Of a DNA stretch of 12,346 nucleotides, positions 1 to 9,000 are shown piece after piece. The translations under genes and the position numbers were made by a program. The notes under the pieces were generated by a model. The model searched no databases. It had not been told where the DNA came from and saw only the letters and a list, made by a program, of their open reading frames with translations. The stretch's first letter is position 1. Each line of letters starts with the position of its first letter. The DNA is taken from contig QUTJ01031504.1 of the NCBI GenBank assembly GCA_003573635.1, forward strand, positions 1-12,346, in the 5' to 3' direction. The stretch is from Goniomonas avonlea. Taxonomy: Eukaryota > Cryptophyceae > Goniomonadida > Goniomonadaceae.

Positions 1-3000
1 GGGTCCTCCTCGAAGGTTGTGGCACCGAAGTCCTCGAGCTGGTCGGCGCGTGACCTCATCTCGTCGGCCTGTACGCGGTTGCACATGACGTCCTCCAGGA
101 ACTGTGCGTGCGCTCGGAGCAGCTCGGGCGAGGTTGGGAACCTGGTGGTGCGTGAGACAGGTTCGTGCACAACGAGGCTCTGCACTGTGTGTCTGGGTTG
201 CCGTACCATTGACGAGTTGTGTTTTGACCGTGTATAGCATACACATGAGTGGTGTGTGACTTGGGATTGACCGGCGACTGTGGATCACCCACTCACGAGG
301 TTGATTGGGTGTCAGCGGATGTGATGAGTGTGTGATTGTTCTTTGTGTGGGGGAGTGCGGCTAGATAACGCAATCACACACTCACAAACTTGTCACACAC
401 GTATGATGCGTGATGTACCACCGGAGGTTGACTTGTGGCCTGGCCTGCCTCTCACCACGTGTCTGTGTGCACCGACCGTGTCAGGTATTTCACAAACTGC
501 AATTGACCGGGTGCTGCACGCTGTGATATGTGGTGTGTCTTGACATTTTTCAGTCCCTTCGGTCCTCTTTAGCGCCCCACGATCAAACTGACCTTGAAAA
601 GAGTTCTCCAAACGAGGCAGTGGCCTTGTCGCACGAGCTGAAGAAGNTGTCGAGGCGAGTGCAGATGTTCGTTGCATCGCGGTTGGTGACCACGTCTGGC
701 ACCACGGGGTTAGGGATGGTATGGGCACAACATGGACAATTGAACAAGGGCGAAGGCCGACGTTTTTAGATCTGGTCATTAGAAGGCATGCGTCATGTCC
801 TCTCCGGGCCGGGGTGTGTTCACAAAATGATACTAGAGGGGAGAGCGTGAGTGGAACAGCAGCCACTGAACTACGACATGCGGTGAGAGGGGGAGAGAGT
901 GAGGGAACATAAACTACAACGTGCGGTGAGAGGGGGAGAGAGGGAGAGTAAGTGACAGCAGTCAGAACTACGCGGTGAGAGGGAGAGGGAGAGGGAGAGC
1001 GGGAGTGTGACTCACGGTGTGAGAGGCTTCAAAACCATCTGAGAGAGAGGGGAGGAAGGGAGAGAGAAAGGCACTTCAGGACTTGATGCTCGCGCCATGG
1101 CAAGTTCAGGAAGCAGACGAGTCGGTACAAAGCAATCCGGGTTCAGTCGTTGTTACTCACCTCGCCAAAACAGACGCAGGTGACGGACTGCGTCCATGTG
1201 GTAGTTGACTGCGTTCTCCTGCTCCTTGGTGATCTCCATCATTCCGATGGCAGTGACATTGTTCCCGAGTGTGGACGATTTCATCATCTATCAAAAGCGG
1301 GTCAGTGACAACCTTGGAAGCTGCAAGTCAAACCACAAGGAACATTGCACACCTGCCCAATCCGAGATCGGATGGCAAACCGCAGGTAGAAGACATCGAG
1401 CTTGAGACTTGGTGACATCTTGTCGAGGGAGTCGAGCAAACTTGACGCCAGCTGGAAGTCGCGAACGACGTANAAGAGAAGCCCAGACAGCCACAAGCCT
1501 GTGTACAAAGACTGCGGCTCCTGTTCCAGCGTAGCCACGAGCACGGTCTTCATTGTGTTGAGCTCCTGGCGTTGGTGGGTCTGCAACAGCGCTCGGCACG
1601 CCACGACGGCGTCCGTGTCACTCCAGAAAAACGATCGGTCGTTGAGCTGTTGCGACGCGAAAAAGTCGTCGCTGGCGGTGGCTTGCGACACTCCGCGCAC
1701 ACCAGGAGAGTCGACAATGGCAGGGTCGATGCCGTGAGGCTCGTTTTGGATGGAGGGGTTCGAGACCGCGCCTCGGCGGGACTGCCGAGCGCTTTGTGCA
1801 GAACCCGGACCCGTCAACTTGGTGACAGGGCTCATAGTTCTCGTGTTGGGTTGCAGCGACGTTGGGCTAACCGCGAGGTGCGTCTGTGGTGATTGTGGCG
1901 GTGACAAGTTCATGGTGGGGTTGCGGTTGAACCCCACAACGATGCCAGAGGCAGGAGCGCGCTTTGAGGGTGGACGTCCAGTCTCAAACCCAACGCCAGC
2001 AGCGAGTTCATTTTCAGGCATACTCGGCGGCACAGTGCTGGTCGTTGGGGACGTTGGTGCTATTGCGGAAGGGGCAACACTGACGCTGCCGACAGGACTC
2101 AACATCAGGGTGAGGCCTGGTGTGAACAGGGTCGCTTTGAGCTTGCGGCAATTTCGCAATACAGATCTTCGCCGCCACGAACACGCGACTGCGCCGAGCG
2201 GGGCCATGAGCGCAATCATCCCAAGGGTTGCCTCTTCGGCACCTGCGATCTGATTCTTTGCCAAGACGCTCCCAAGACACATGGCGAATGTTCCGCCGTA
2301 CATGGAACCTCGAATCCAGTTGGTGACGTGGGAGTGGAAGGGTTGCTCGTAGATGTGGAGATTCAGGGTGCAGAAAGAGACAACCGTCATGATGACAGCG
2401 AGGAGCAGCACCCAACGCTGTGATATCAAGGAGCACACGATGATGAGGGTCTGGCAGGGCAGGGGTCAACTGCTGTGGAATACCAGATGGGTGGGCACGC
2501 ACCTTAAGCACGACATAGAGAGCCTCGGATCGACCGAGAAAACATGCCAGAGGGTCCTTGGACAGCGGGTTGATTTCCAGGAAAAACAGCGACACGATGA
2601 GACCAAAGCAGAAGTGGAATGACACCAACAGCCCCGCAAACAAAGCTAGGACCACCCGCCCACCACTCATATCGCAGGATCCCGGTTGTGCGTCTTGTTC
2701 CCAAAACTCGCAGGTGACAGCGAGGGCACCGTACTCGAAGACAAACGGATACAGCGCTGTGACGCAAATGGTGCCAAGAGAGCGAAGGAGCTTCGCTGCC
2801 CAGATCCGCTCAAACCGAGCAGATCGGAATCCCAGAATGACGTAGATTGTGGCAGCAACGACGACCAGGATGAGAAAGTTGCTCATCTAATTTGGGAGCA
2901 GTCAGCGAGACGAAGGAGAATCAGGCGATCGCGAAACAGTCAAAAAACTCACAATGGCAATAACTCTCCGTCCGACAATGGAGAGCCCGAACCAGTTCTT

Positions 3001-3231
3001 CAAGATGTCAGTGACCAGGTATATGTTGGTGAACCTCTCATCCCAACCGTACTGGTGTCTTGTGAGGTCTCGGAGCACCTGGACGAAATCTAGCACGAGG
3101 ATGAACACGCCCCAGACCCAATGTGACCTCGATACGTGCGAAGGCAAAGACTCGGACATCACGTAGATGACGGAAAACATGCCGTGTCCGAGCATGTTGA
3201 GCTCCTTGAGGACCCGAGCGAAGATCTGCAT
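1..3231 (-). CDS. TmcB/TmcC-like multi-pass membrane protein, 5' part (partial)
   Basis: Spliced minus-strand gene, exons 3231-2953, 2886-2503, 2450-1353, 1287-1161, 695-593 and 141 to beyond the window edge. Introns (66, 52, 65, 465, 451 bp) are GT-AG and all phases join, giving about 711 residues so far. The start ATG at 3231 has A at -3; I chose it because the frame closes upstream at about 3334. Residues 1-325 carry about eight hydrophobic segments (for example around WVWGVFILVLDFVQVL and VVLALFAGLLVSFHFCFGLI). A Ser/Pro/Thr-rich, probably disordered linker follows (about 326-490). Helical repeats come next: FWSDTDAVVACRALLQ, then FFSSCDKATASFGELFSR joined to FPTSPELLRAHAQFLEDV. This order (membrane region, then TPR-like region with an [F/Y]PxSxxLLRxxxxFLEDV block) fits the tiny-macrocysts TmcB/TmcC family of amoebae, ciliates and relatives. 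Molecular function in such proteins is poorly known. Single Ns at 1473 and 647 make one residue each unknown. The family call is from memory of motifs, not a search. Confidence 0.7.
142..592 (-). other. Intron 5 of the TmcB-like gene
   Basis: 451-bp GT-AG intron (GTCAGT donor at 592, CACCAG acceptor at 142). TG/CA-rich, with no clear repeat family and no exon demanded by phase: AG plus G completes an Arg codon, and the protein continues as ...GELFSR-FPTSPELL.... Confidence 0.65.
696..1160 (-). other. Intron 4 of the TmcB-like gene, with a long GA/CT low-complexity tract
   Basis: 465-bp GT-AG intron (GTGAGT donor at 1160, CCAG acceptor at 696). On the plus strand, 840-1070 is made of irregular GAGAGGGAGAG repeats interrupted by copies of GTGAGAGGGGGAGAGAG; on the transcribed strand this is a pyrimidine tract. 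No extra exon is needed, because the phases of the flanking exons join directly (1 nt + 2 nt completing one codon). Confidence 0.7.
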
Positions 3232-4013
3232 GGTCACGGTACTCTGCCCAGTGCCCCCGACCCGAGGACACGGTGGCCCGACTCCACAGTGGACGGTCCT
3301 ACGATCGGTGGGCCCAGGTTATCAAGAACGGCGTCAGCACCAACGGTTTGGTGATGAGCCCCAGCGAATTTGCAAAAACAGCTGAAATAATCGCACGTGG
3401 AACGCTCACCGCCTTTCGGACCGAGTTTCGGTCCCTTCCTCGCCGCTTCCATAGCCGGTTCCTCCCTGTAGCCCCTAAACCAGAGCTTTTTTAAAAAAAT
3501 GGACAGGCTGACGCGCGACGCCGAAATCCAGAGCATCTTCCGAGGCAACCGGCGCTGCTTGCGAGACGCGAGCTGACGCGGGGCCATGTGACAGGGAGGA
3601 GGAGAAATCGAGAAATCTTTTCGGAGATTGAAATCTTCCGAAATCTGGCCAAAAACCGCGTGCCGATTTATTATTCGAATTTCCCCACCGCCAGGCGGCT
3701 TGCCGGTTGGGCGCGGCATTTCGTCAAAATCGTGCGCCCGCTGACGACACTGACGCAAACATGCAAAAATGCTTTGCACAGCACCACCGGAAGGTGATCG
3801 CGACCCGGGCCGTACAATTGTATCCTGTCAAAGAACAACCGTTCAACAACGCACATTCTTTCGAAGCTCGTTGAGGCCATACGGCGTACGCGAGGGAGAC
3901 AGCAACGGCAGGGGCAGGTGCAACTTGGTCAAACCGTCAAAGTTGAAAGAGTGCGCTCCCTAAAACCCGTCATATTAATTAGCCTTACTGAAAGTTACTT
4001 TAAGTTAGTACAG
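3232..4013. other. Region upstream of the TmcB-like gene; no supported gene
   Basis: About 780 bp that should contain the 5' UTR and promoter of the minus-strand TmcB-like gene. It has an A/T run at 3489-3500 and AT-richer, partly dyad sequence around 3600-3690. A minus ATG at 3452 is followed after 43 bases by a consensus-like GTGAGC donor. The possible acceptor at 3299 (ATCGTAG) would need a different phase to enter the TmcB frame, so I did not add an upstream coding exon; a 5' UTR intron is possible. Nothing else recognised. Confidence 0.4.
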
Positions 4014-4390
4014 TACAGTATTTTACCAAAAGTAAGAATCACTATAATTTCGGGCAAGGCTGCTAGATTCTTACTATCGTGTTGATAGTGCTTGCAGTGT
4101 ATCTGCAGAGTCGGTGCAGACACGCGTGTCGTTACTTCGCCAGAAGGCAAAAAGTTGCCAAAATAGTGCACTTTAGTAAGAATCACGCTGTTTCGGCCGA
4201 GCCTCAACGGCGTGATTCTTACTAAAGTGCCCTATTTAAACAAGTTTTGCAAGTATTTTGGCACTTTAGTAAGAAACACGCCGTTTCNCCAAGCCTTGNG
4301 ATTATCTTAGTATCGTACCCCCNGGTCAACAATTTTTCCAAGCCTTAGATTCTTACTTTTAGTGATTCTTACTTTTGGTAAAATACTGTA
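4014..4390. mobile_element. MITE with 31-bp perfect terminal inverted repeats, Tc1/mariner type
   Basis: Bases 4014-4044 and 4360-4390 are perfect 31-bp reverse complements. The outer ends read TACAGTATTTTACC... and ...GGTAAAATACTGTA, so a TA dinucleotide flanks a CAGT...ACTG element at both ends, as expected for Tc1/mariner insertion at TA. The element is 377 bp including both TAs, with no transposase ORF, so it is non-autonomous. Internally it has a perfect 21-bp inverted repeat (4168-4188 and 4210-4230) and a third, slightly changed copy at 4261. It contains three N bases (4288, 4299, 4323). Confidence 0.87.
4168..4230. repeat. Internal 21-bp perfect inverted repeat of the MITE
   Basis: GCACTTTAGTAAGAATCACGC at 4168-4188 (first 20 bases GCACTTTAGTAAGAATCACG) is matched in reverse complement at 4210-4230, with a 21-nt loop that itself contains TCGGCCGA. 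A near-identical direct copy starts at 4261. The arms carry the same AGTAAGAATC core as the terminal repeats. Confidence 0.85.
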
Positions 4391-4420
4391 GCCCGCCGCG
4401 CCGGCCGCGGGCCGGGCCGG
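4391..4420. repeat. 30-bp block of only G and C directly after the MITE
   Basis: All 30 bases are G or C, with overlapping GGCCGG/CCGCGG dyads, immediately after the terminal TA of the AT-rich MITE. Function unknown. Confidence 0.6.
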
Positions 4421-4490
4421 AATATTGCAAATCGGACAACTAGGACGACTCGATATCACAAGCACTACATATAATTTAAAGCACACGGCG

Positions 4491-4509
4491 TACAGTACAC
4501 TGTACTGTA
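4491..4509. repeat. 19-bp palindrome resembling fused Tc1/mariner ends
   Basis: TACAGTACA - C - TGTACTGTA: two perfect 9-base arms around one central base. The arms begin with TACAGTA, the same as the outer seven bases of the MITE at 4014. Confidence 0.7.
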
Positions 4510-4639
4510 GGCCCTGAGGAGCCAGAGGAGGGAGAGCGAGAGAGAGAGTTGATTATAAGCAAGCTTAATGAGCTACGTTTGGAAACTTCAAGTATTAATA
4601 TTTAAAGGAAACGGCCAGGGAGCGATTCGGAAGGGAGCG

Positions 4640-4826
4640 CGAGATTCAAATTGCATCCTAGCGCACCCCTCCATGTGCAAACACCCCTCAAAATAATCTA
4701 GCTTGTATTCAAGCTTCCTGGAAACTTGAAACCAGAAAGCGACTCGATCCGCGGATCAAAGAGCGAGCTAGAGACTTGATATTCAAATTGCATCCTAGCA
4801 CACCCCGGGCCTCCAGGTGCAACAAA
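4640..4826. repeat. Diverged direct repeat pair
   Basis: The block GAGATTCAAATTGCATCCTAGC at about 4640 (shared part ATTCAAATTGCATCCTAGC), followed by CACCCC and then TCCATGTGCAA, recurs at about 4780 as the same 19-mer followed by a CACCCC stretch and TCCAGGTGCAA. The second copy has a few extra bases between the blocks. Confidence 0.6.
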
Positions 4827-5007
4827 AGACTGCAGTCTTCAAGTTCGGAGCGGGCCGGGGGCCGGGAACGGAACTCCGTCCGCAATAACAGTCGGATAAG
4901 CTCCGATAGTGTACGGTAGTTCCGTTACTCGACACAAGAGTCTGCAAAAAACGACAACCATCCCCTGATGGCTGTCAAGACCCTGAGCTGGAGCGGCCGG
5001 CAGGGCC

Positions 5008-5049
5008 ATCAGATGTCCCTCATGCAATCAGATGTCCCTCATTGCAATC
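5008..5049. repeat. Short tandem duplication
   Basis: ATCAGATGTCCCTCAT followed by GCAATCA occurs twice in tandem, the second copy with one extra T (CATTGCAATCA). Likely a simple slippage duplication. Confidence 0.6.
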
Positions 5050-5346
5050 AAAATGCAGTCGAAGGCCAGAAGTCAGACAGGGTCAGAGGATAGCTTGATG
5101 CGGTCAGAATCGAGAAGCTGATCTGAAAATCTCGAAAAATCTCGACCCGTCACTTCGATCGATGCTCCCAGTCGAGGCAGCATCGAGTCAGCGTCTGCGT
5201 ATGAAGGCACGGTCCGTGTGGGCACGTGCGGTCACCATCTGCCCGTGCGCACATTGAGCTGGGTAAGCCGGCTCTACAGACGATCGACTCCCAATCAACC
5301 CAGAGCCTCAGCAAAATCTGGACTCGGCGCCCCGGACGACGCCAAA

Positions 5347-5412
5347 CCTACTGACGAGGCAAGGTACTACCTACTGACGAGGCAAGGTACTACCTACTGA
5401 CGAGGCAAGGTC
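5347..5412. repeat. 23-bp tandem repeat, 2.8 copies
   Basis: The unit beginning CCTACTGACGAGGCAAGGTA plus CTA starts at 5347, 5370 and 5393. The first two copies are identical and the third breaks off after CAAGGT. Near-perfect identity suggests recent expansion. Confidence 0.85.
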
Positions 5413-5471
5413 CGCGGACGCGTGGAGTCGGCAGGTGGGCGCCTGCGTTGGCGTGTCAGGCTGATGGCGGG

Positions 5472-5600
5472 CAAGGCTACGCCGAACATGCAAGGCTACG
5501 CCGGCCGAACATGCAAGGCTACGCCGAAAATGCAAGCCACGCCGGATGTGCGAGGCTAAAAAACATGCAAGGCTACGTGGAGTATGCAAGGCTACGCCGC
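5472..5600. repeat. Minisatellite built on ATGCAAGGCTACGCCG
   Basis: About six imperfect copies of a 19-26 bp unit (core ATGCAAGGCTACGCCG, often preceded by GAAC), with variants such as ATGCAAGCCACGCCGG and ATGTGCGAGGCTA. It is followed by diverged GCTGATACTG units near 5610 and 5733. The minus strand stays open through the array (5371-5748) and would give an Arg/Ser/Leu/Ala repeat, which I read as a by-product of the repeat and not a gene. Confidence 0.8.
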
Positions 5601-5960
5601 CGACGACTTTGCTGATACTGATGGCATACTGATGCCTGAACCTAACTGCTGGGGAATCGCTCTCAGAGCAGCACCAACTATTCCGAATCTGCCGGGTTGG
5701 CAAGCACATGGGCATATTTGGCGACGGCATTTGCTGATACTGGTACACTTTTTCGATACTGATCAGCAGGATCTGAGAGATCCTAGGAGCTGCAGAGCAG
5801 CCACAGATGCGTAGATCTGTCTAAGACGAGGAGGAGGGGGGGGAGAGAGGGAGAGCGAATGGAAAAGACAGAACGAAGCGGAGAGAGAGGAGAACACAGG
5901 CCAAGTCATGGGGCAAGTTTCCTCTGCGCCAACGATATCGCACGATCTGGGAATTACAGG
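5601..5960. other. Region beyond the 3' end of the HSPA13-like gene; no gene seen
   Basis: Contains diverged TTGCTGATACTG repeats (about 5609 and 5729) and a purine-rich tract (about 5827-5900, GAGGAGG and GAGAGAG runs). Part of it may be 3' UTR or a terminal exon of the minus-strand HSPA13-like gene. Confidence 0.4.
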
Positions 5961-6026
5961 GTCAACGCAGTACGACGAGCGACCTGTCAGGCCGGCCACT
6001 CCGGAAGCTGCCTCGGCCCCTCTCGC

Positions 6027-9000
6027 TCATCGAGACACTACACACCTGCACTCTGGTGTATTGACCGAGCCCTCTCCGGTTGCAGGAGAAGAGGGTGGGT
6101 GTGAGAGCGAGAGCGAGCGACCAAGAGAGACAGAAGGCAGAGAGTGAGGAGAGAGACACCGGACACACCTGCACTTGTGCAGTTCGTTTGCCGAGTACTC
6201 GACAGCAGCAATAGGAACCGAGCGTGCGTCCGTGAGGATGGCAGCCTGTATCGCAGTGCCCACGGCGACCGCTTGTTCCGGGTCCACAGAGGCCTTTGGT
6301 TCTCGCCCAAAGAACTCCGCGAGGACTTGATGCACCTGATTGCAGTTAGAGATGGAACTCGGTCCGCCCCTCCCACTGTCACCACTTCCACCCGTCTCTG
6401 CTCACCACCTCCACCGTCCCCCTCGCTGCCTCTCACCCCTCCCCAAGAGACACCAACGTGTCCCTGTGTCGCCTCCCTCCTCCTCTCGACTCCCTGTCCC
6501 CTCCCTCCCCACCCACTCCACGTTCCCCACCTCCCAGCCCACTCCCCTTCGGACCCTCTTCCGACCAACTCCTCCCCTCTCGGACCAACCCACACGCGCG
6601 CGCTCTGCCTCACCTTGGGCATGCGCGTGGTCCCCCCGACAAGCACAACCTCGTCCACCTCGTCCTTGGCTATTTCAGCGTTCGCCAGAACCTGCGGCCA
6701 CGCTGTCAGCAGCCCTGCGCCTGCGCACGGCACATGGCACACGCCAAGCACTGCCTGCCTCCACACTCGGCACACATCAAATACTGCCTGCCTTCACACT
6801 CGGCACACATCAAATACTGCCTGCCTCCACTCGACCCACCGGCACACGTCAACCTCCAAATACTGCCTGCCTCTACCGGCACTCCACCGCTCGTCACCTC
6901 CCCCCTCCGTCACCTCCCTCACCCCTCGTCACCCTTCACCTCCCCCCTCCGTGACCCTCCGCCTCCCAGCTCCCTCTCTCTCCTCTCCCTCTGGTAACCT
7001 GCCCACCTCGGTCACCGGCCACAGCATCCTCGTCCACAACGACGCAGTCAGAGCTTCCATCTCGTCACGGGTCATTTCTCGTCGCAGCGAGTGACTCCCT
7101 GTCAAACAAGGTCATATGCAGTCAGAGCTTCCATCTCGTCACGGGTCATTTCTCGTCGCAGCGAGTGACTCCCTGTCAAACAAGGTCATATGCAGTCAGA
7201 GCTTCCATCTCGTCACGGGTCATTTCTCGTCGCAGCGAGTGACTCCCTGTCAAACAAGGCCATATTCCATCTCGTCACGGGTCATTTCTCGTCGCAGCGA
7301 CTGTATCCATACAGGGAAGAGCTGCGCACACCCTTCAGGAGATTTACTGGGGGGTCAAAACTGGGGAGATGTTCCACCTGGGGGCGGGAACCGTCATCGT
7401 AACCACGACAGGACATCACACACGGCGGGCACACGCAAGACACAACAATTGAGGAGATTGCGAACAATGCTGCTGTGTCACGTGCCGATGACCTTGTTTG
7501 CAGGGAGTCACCACGCACGCACCATCGCACGCACACACACAGCACACACGGGGCACACGCAGCACACATCACATCTCGCACACCTGAGAGCGAAGACACT
7601 GCGATCGTGACCACCGTCTGTGTCGTGAGTTCCACCTTGGCACGCTCGACCTCGAGCCGCAGTCGCTCCAGCCCAACGTGGTCCTGCACTGGCTTGTCAC
7701 TGGCTTGTCACTCCACCTCCGCGCAGCAATCACACTCTTCCGAGAGCCCAAACAGGAGCACGATACACCCGAGCAGTATTCACACTCCTCCCCACTGGCT
7801 ATGCCTTGGAGGTTGTCAGAGTATTTCCACACATGTCGACACGGAGGCACTCGCGACACCTGTCTCCACTCTGGATCGGAGGTTGTCGGAGTCTACACAA
7901 ATGTAGCTCGCGATACCTGTGTGATGTCGATGCCTGTGTCCCGCATGAACTCCTCCTGCAGCTTGGCCAGCATGATCTCGTTCACGTCCTCTCCTGCGGT
8001 CGACGTTACACAGTCAAGGGAAGCCCCGATGTCCCGCCCCCCTTCCCTCAGTGTGTGCCTGGGCCAGTGCTACAGCCGCAGGGGTCTGTGCCTGTGCCCG
8101 TGGCGGAGCCTGTCTCGTCGGAGAGCTCGCCCCGCCAGAGACAGGCACAGCCGCATGGGCCAGGTGGCCCAGGTGACGTCGCCAGTCCGTCGCGCCCACA
8201 CTCACTCACCTTTGATTTGCTCGTACCTACGTCCGTCCGTCTACCCCAGCACTCAGCTCTGGTGACCTCGCAGGGGAGAGACACAGGACCAACCCACGCC
8301 ATACAGGCAGGTATGACGTACATCATACAGGGAGAGGCACAGGACCAGGGACGACACACGTCATACAGGGGAGAGGCACACCGGGTCTGGCATAGGCACG
8401 ACATACACCACATGCACAGAACACATCATACACGGCACATCACACATCATGCAAGCCACAGCATTCAGACACATCAGAGGCAGCGGCATGACTCGCGCTC
8501 ACCGCCCAAGTGCTCGTCTCCGCAAGCGGCCAGCGCCTCGAACACGCCCCCGTCCAGGGAGAGCAGGGCCACGTCCAGCGTGCCCCCGCCGAAGTCGAAC
8601 ACCATAACCGTGTTTACATTCTCCGCCCGCTCTAAGCCATACGCCATCGCGGCGGCCGTGGGCTCCGTGATCAGGTGCAGCACCTACACTCGATGTAAAC
8701 ACGGGAGCGGAGAGTGAGTGATAGTCTTGAGTGTATTTAACAACCGGGTTACCCTGTCTGCCGTTATTAACAGAAACCTCTCCCTCATCTTCCTGCTCTT
8801 GGGAGAGGGGGGGGGCGGACATTTAGGCCAGCAAGTTCGCCTGCTCGCCGAGTTGCGTTCCGCTGGGCAGCTGTGAAGTCCACTGCAGTCCAAGGGTCAA
8901 TGTGATCTCGGATATCAAAGAAGAAGCTCATGATTTGGACAAGGGCTCACCAGGTACAGCCATAACAGCTCTGTCCACAGGTCGCCCGAGATGCTTCTCC

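Larger units (their letters stand above)
4421..5346. other. Intergenic DNA with diverged repeats; no gene seen
   Basis: No ORF here shows a family signature or good coding character. It includes a 19-bp near-perfect palindrome at 4491-4509 and a diverged direct repeat sharing ATTCAAATTGCATCCTAGC and then TCCAxGTGCAA (about 4640-4682 and 4775-4826). Short tandem duplications also occur, such as CAGATGTCCCTCAT at about 5009 and 5029. It looks like old repeat-derived sequence. Confidence 0.5.

Noticed and set aside
3234-3779. Minus-strand open frame of 181 codons upstream of the TmcB-like gene
   Set aside because: It overlaps the presumed 5' UTR in a different frame and shows no known domain. 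Its one good donor does not join the TmcB frame in phase.
5371-5748. Minus-strand open frame with a repeated RRSLA-type peptide
   Set aside because: The peptide repeat is the translation of two minisatellites; there is no conserved start or domain.
6144-7094. Plus-strand open frame of 316 codons
   Set aside because: It lies antisense to HSPA13-like exons 10-12 and crosses C-rich and 33-bp repeat DNA. Its product is Pro/Ser/His/Thr low complexity, and openness follows from scarce T/A in the repeats.
7044-7300. CRISPR-like array
   Set aside because: The units are directly abutting 74-bp tandem copies without unique spacers, in a eukaryotic intron.
7282-7380. Possible extra HSPA13-like exon ([10 protein letters not shown] region) in intron 9
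   Set aside because: Phase and HSP70 spacing already fit exactly when exon 9 (7584) joins exon 10 (7098); adding this segment breaks the frame or the family spacing.
7806-8717. Plus-strand open frame of 303 codons
   Set aside because: Antisense to HSPA13-like exons 7 and 8 and their repeat-rich introns; no motif, and the minus strand carries unmistakable HSP70 sequence.
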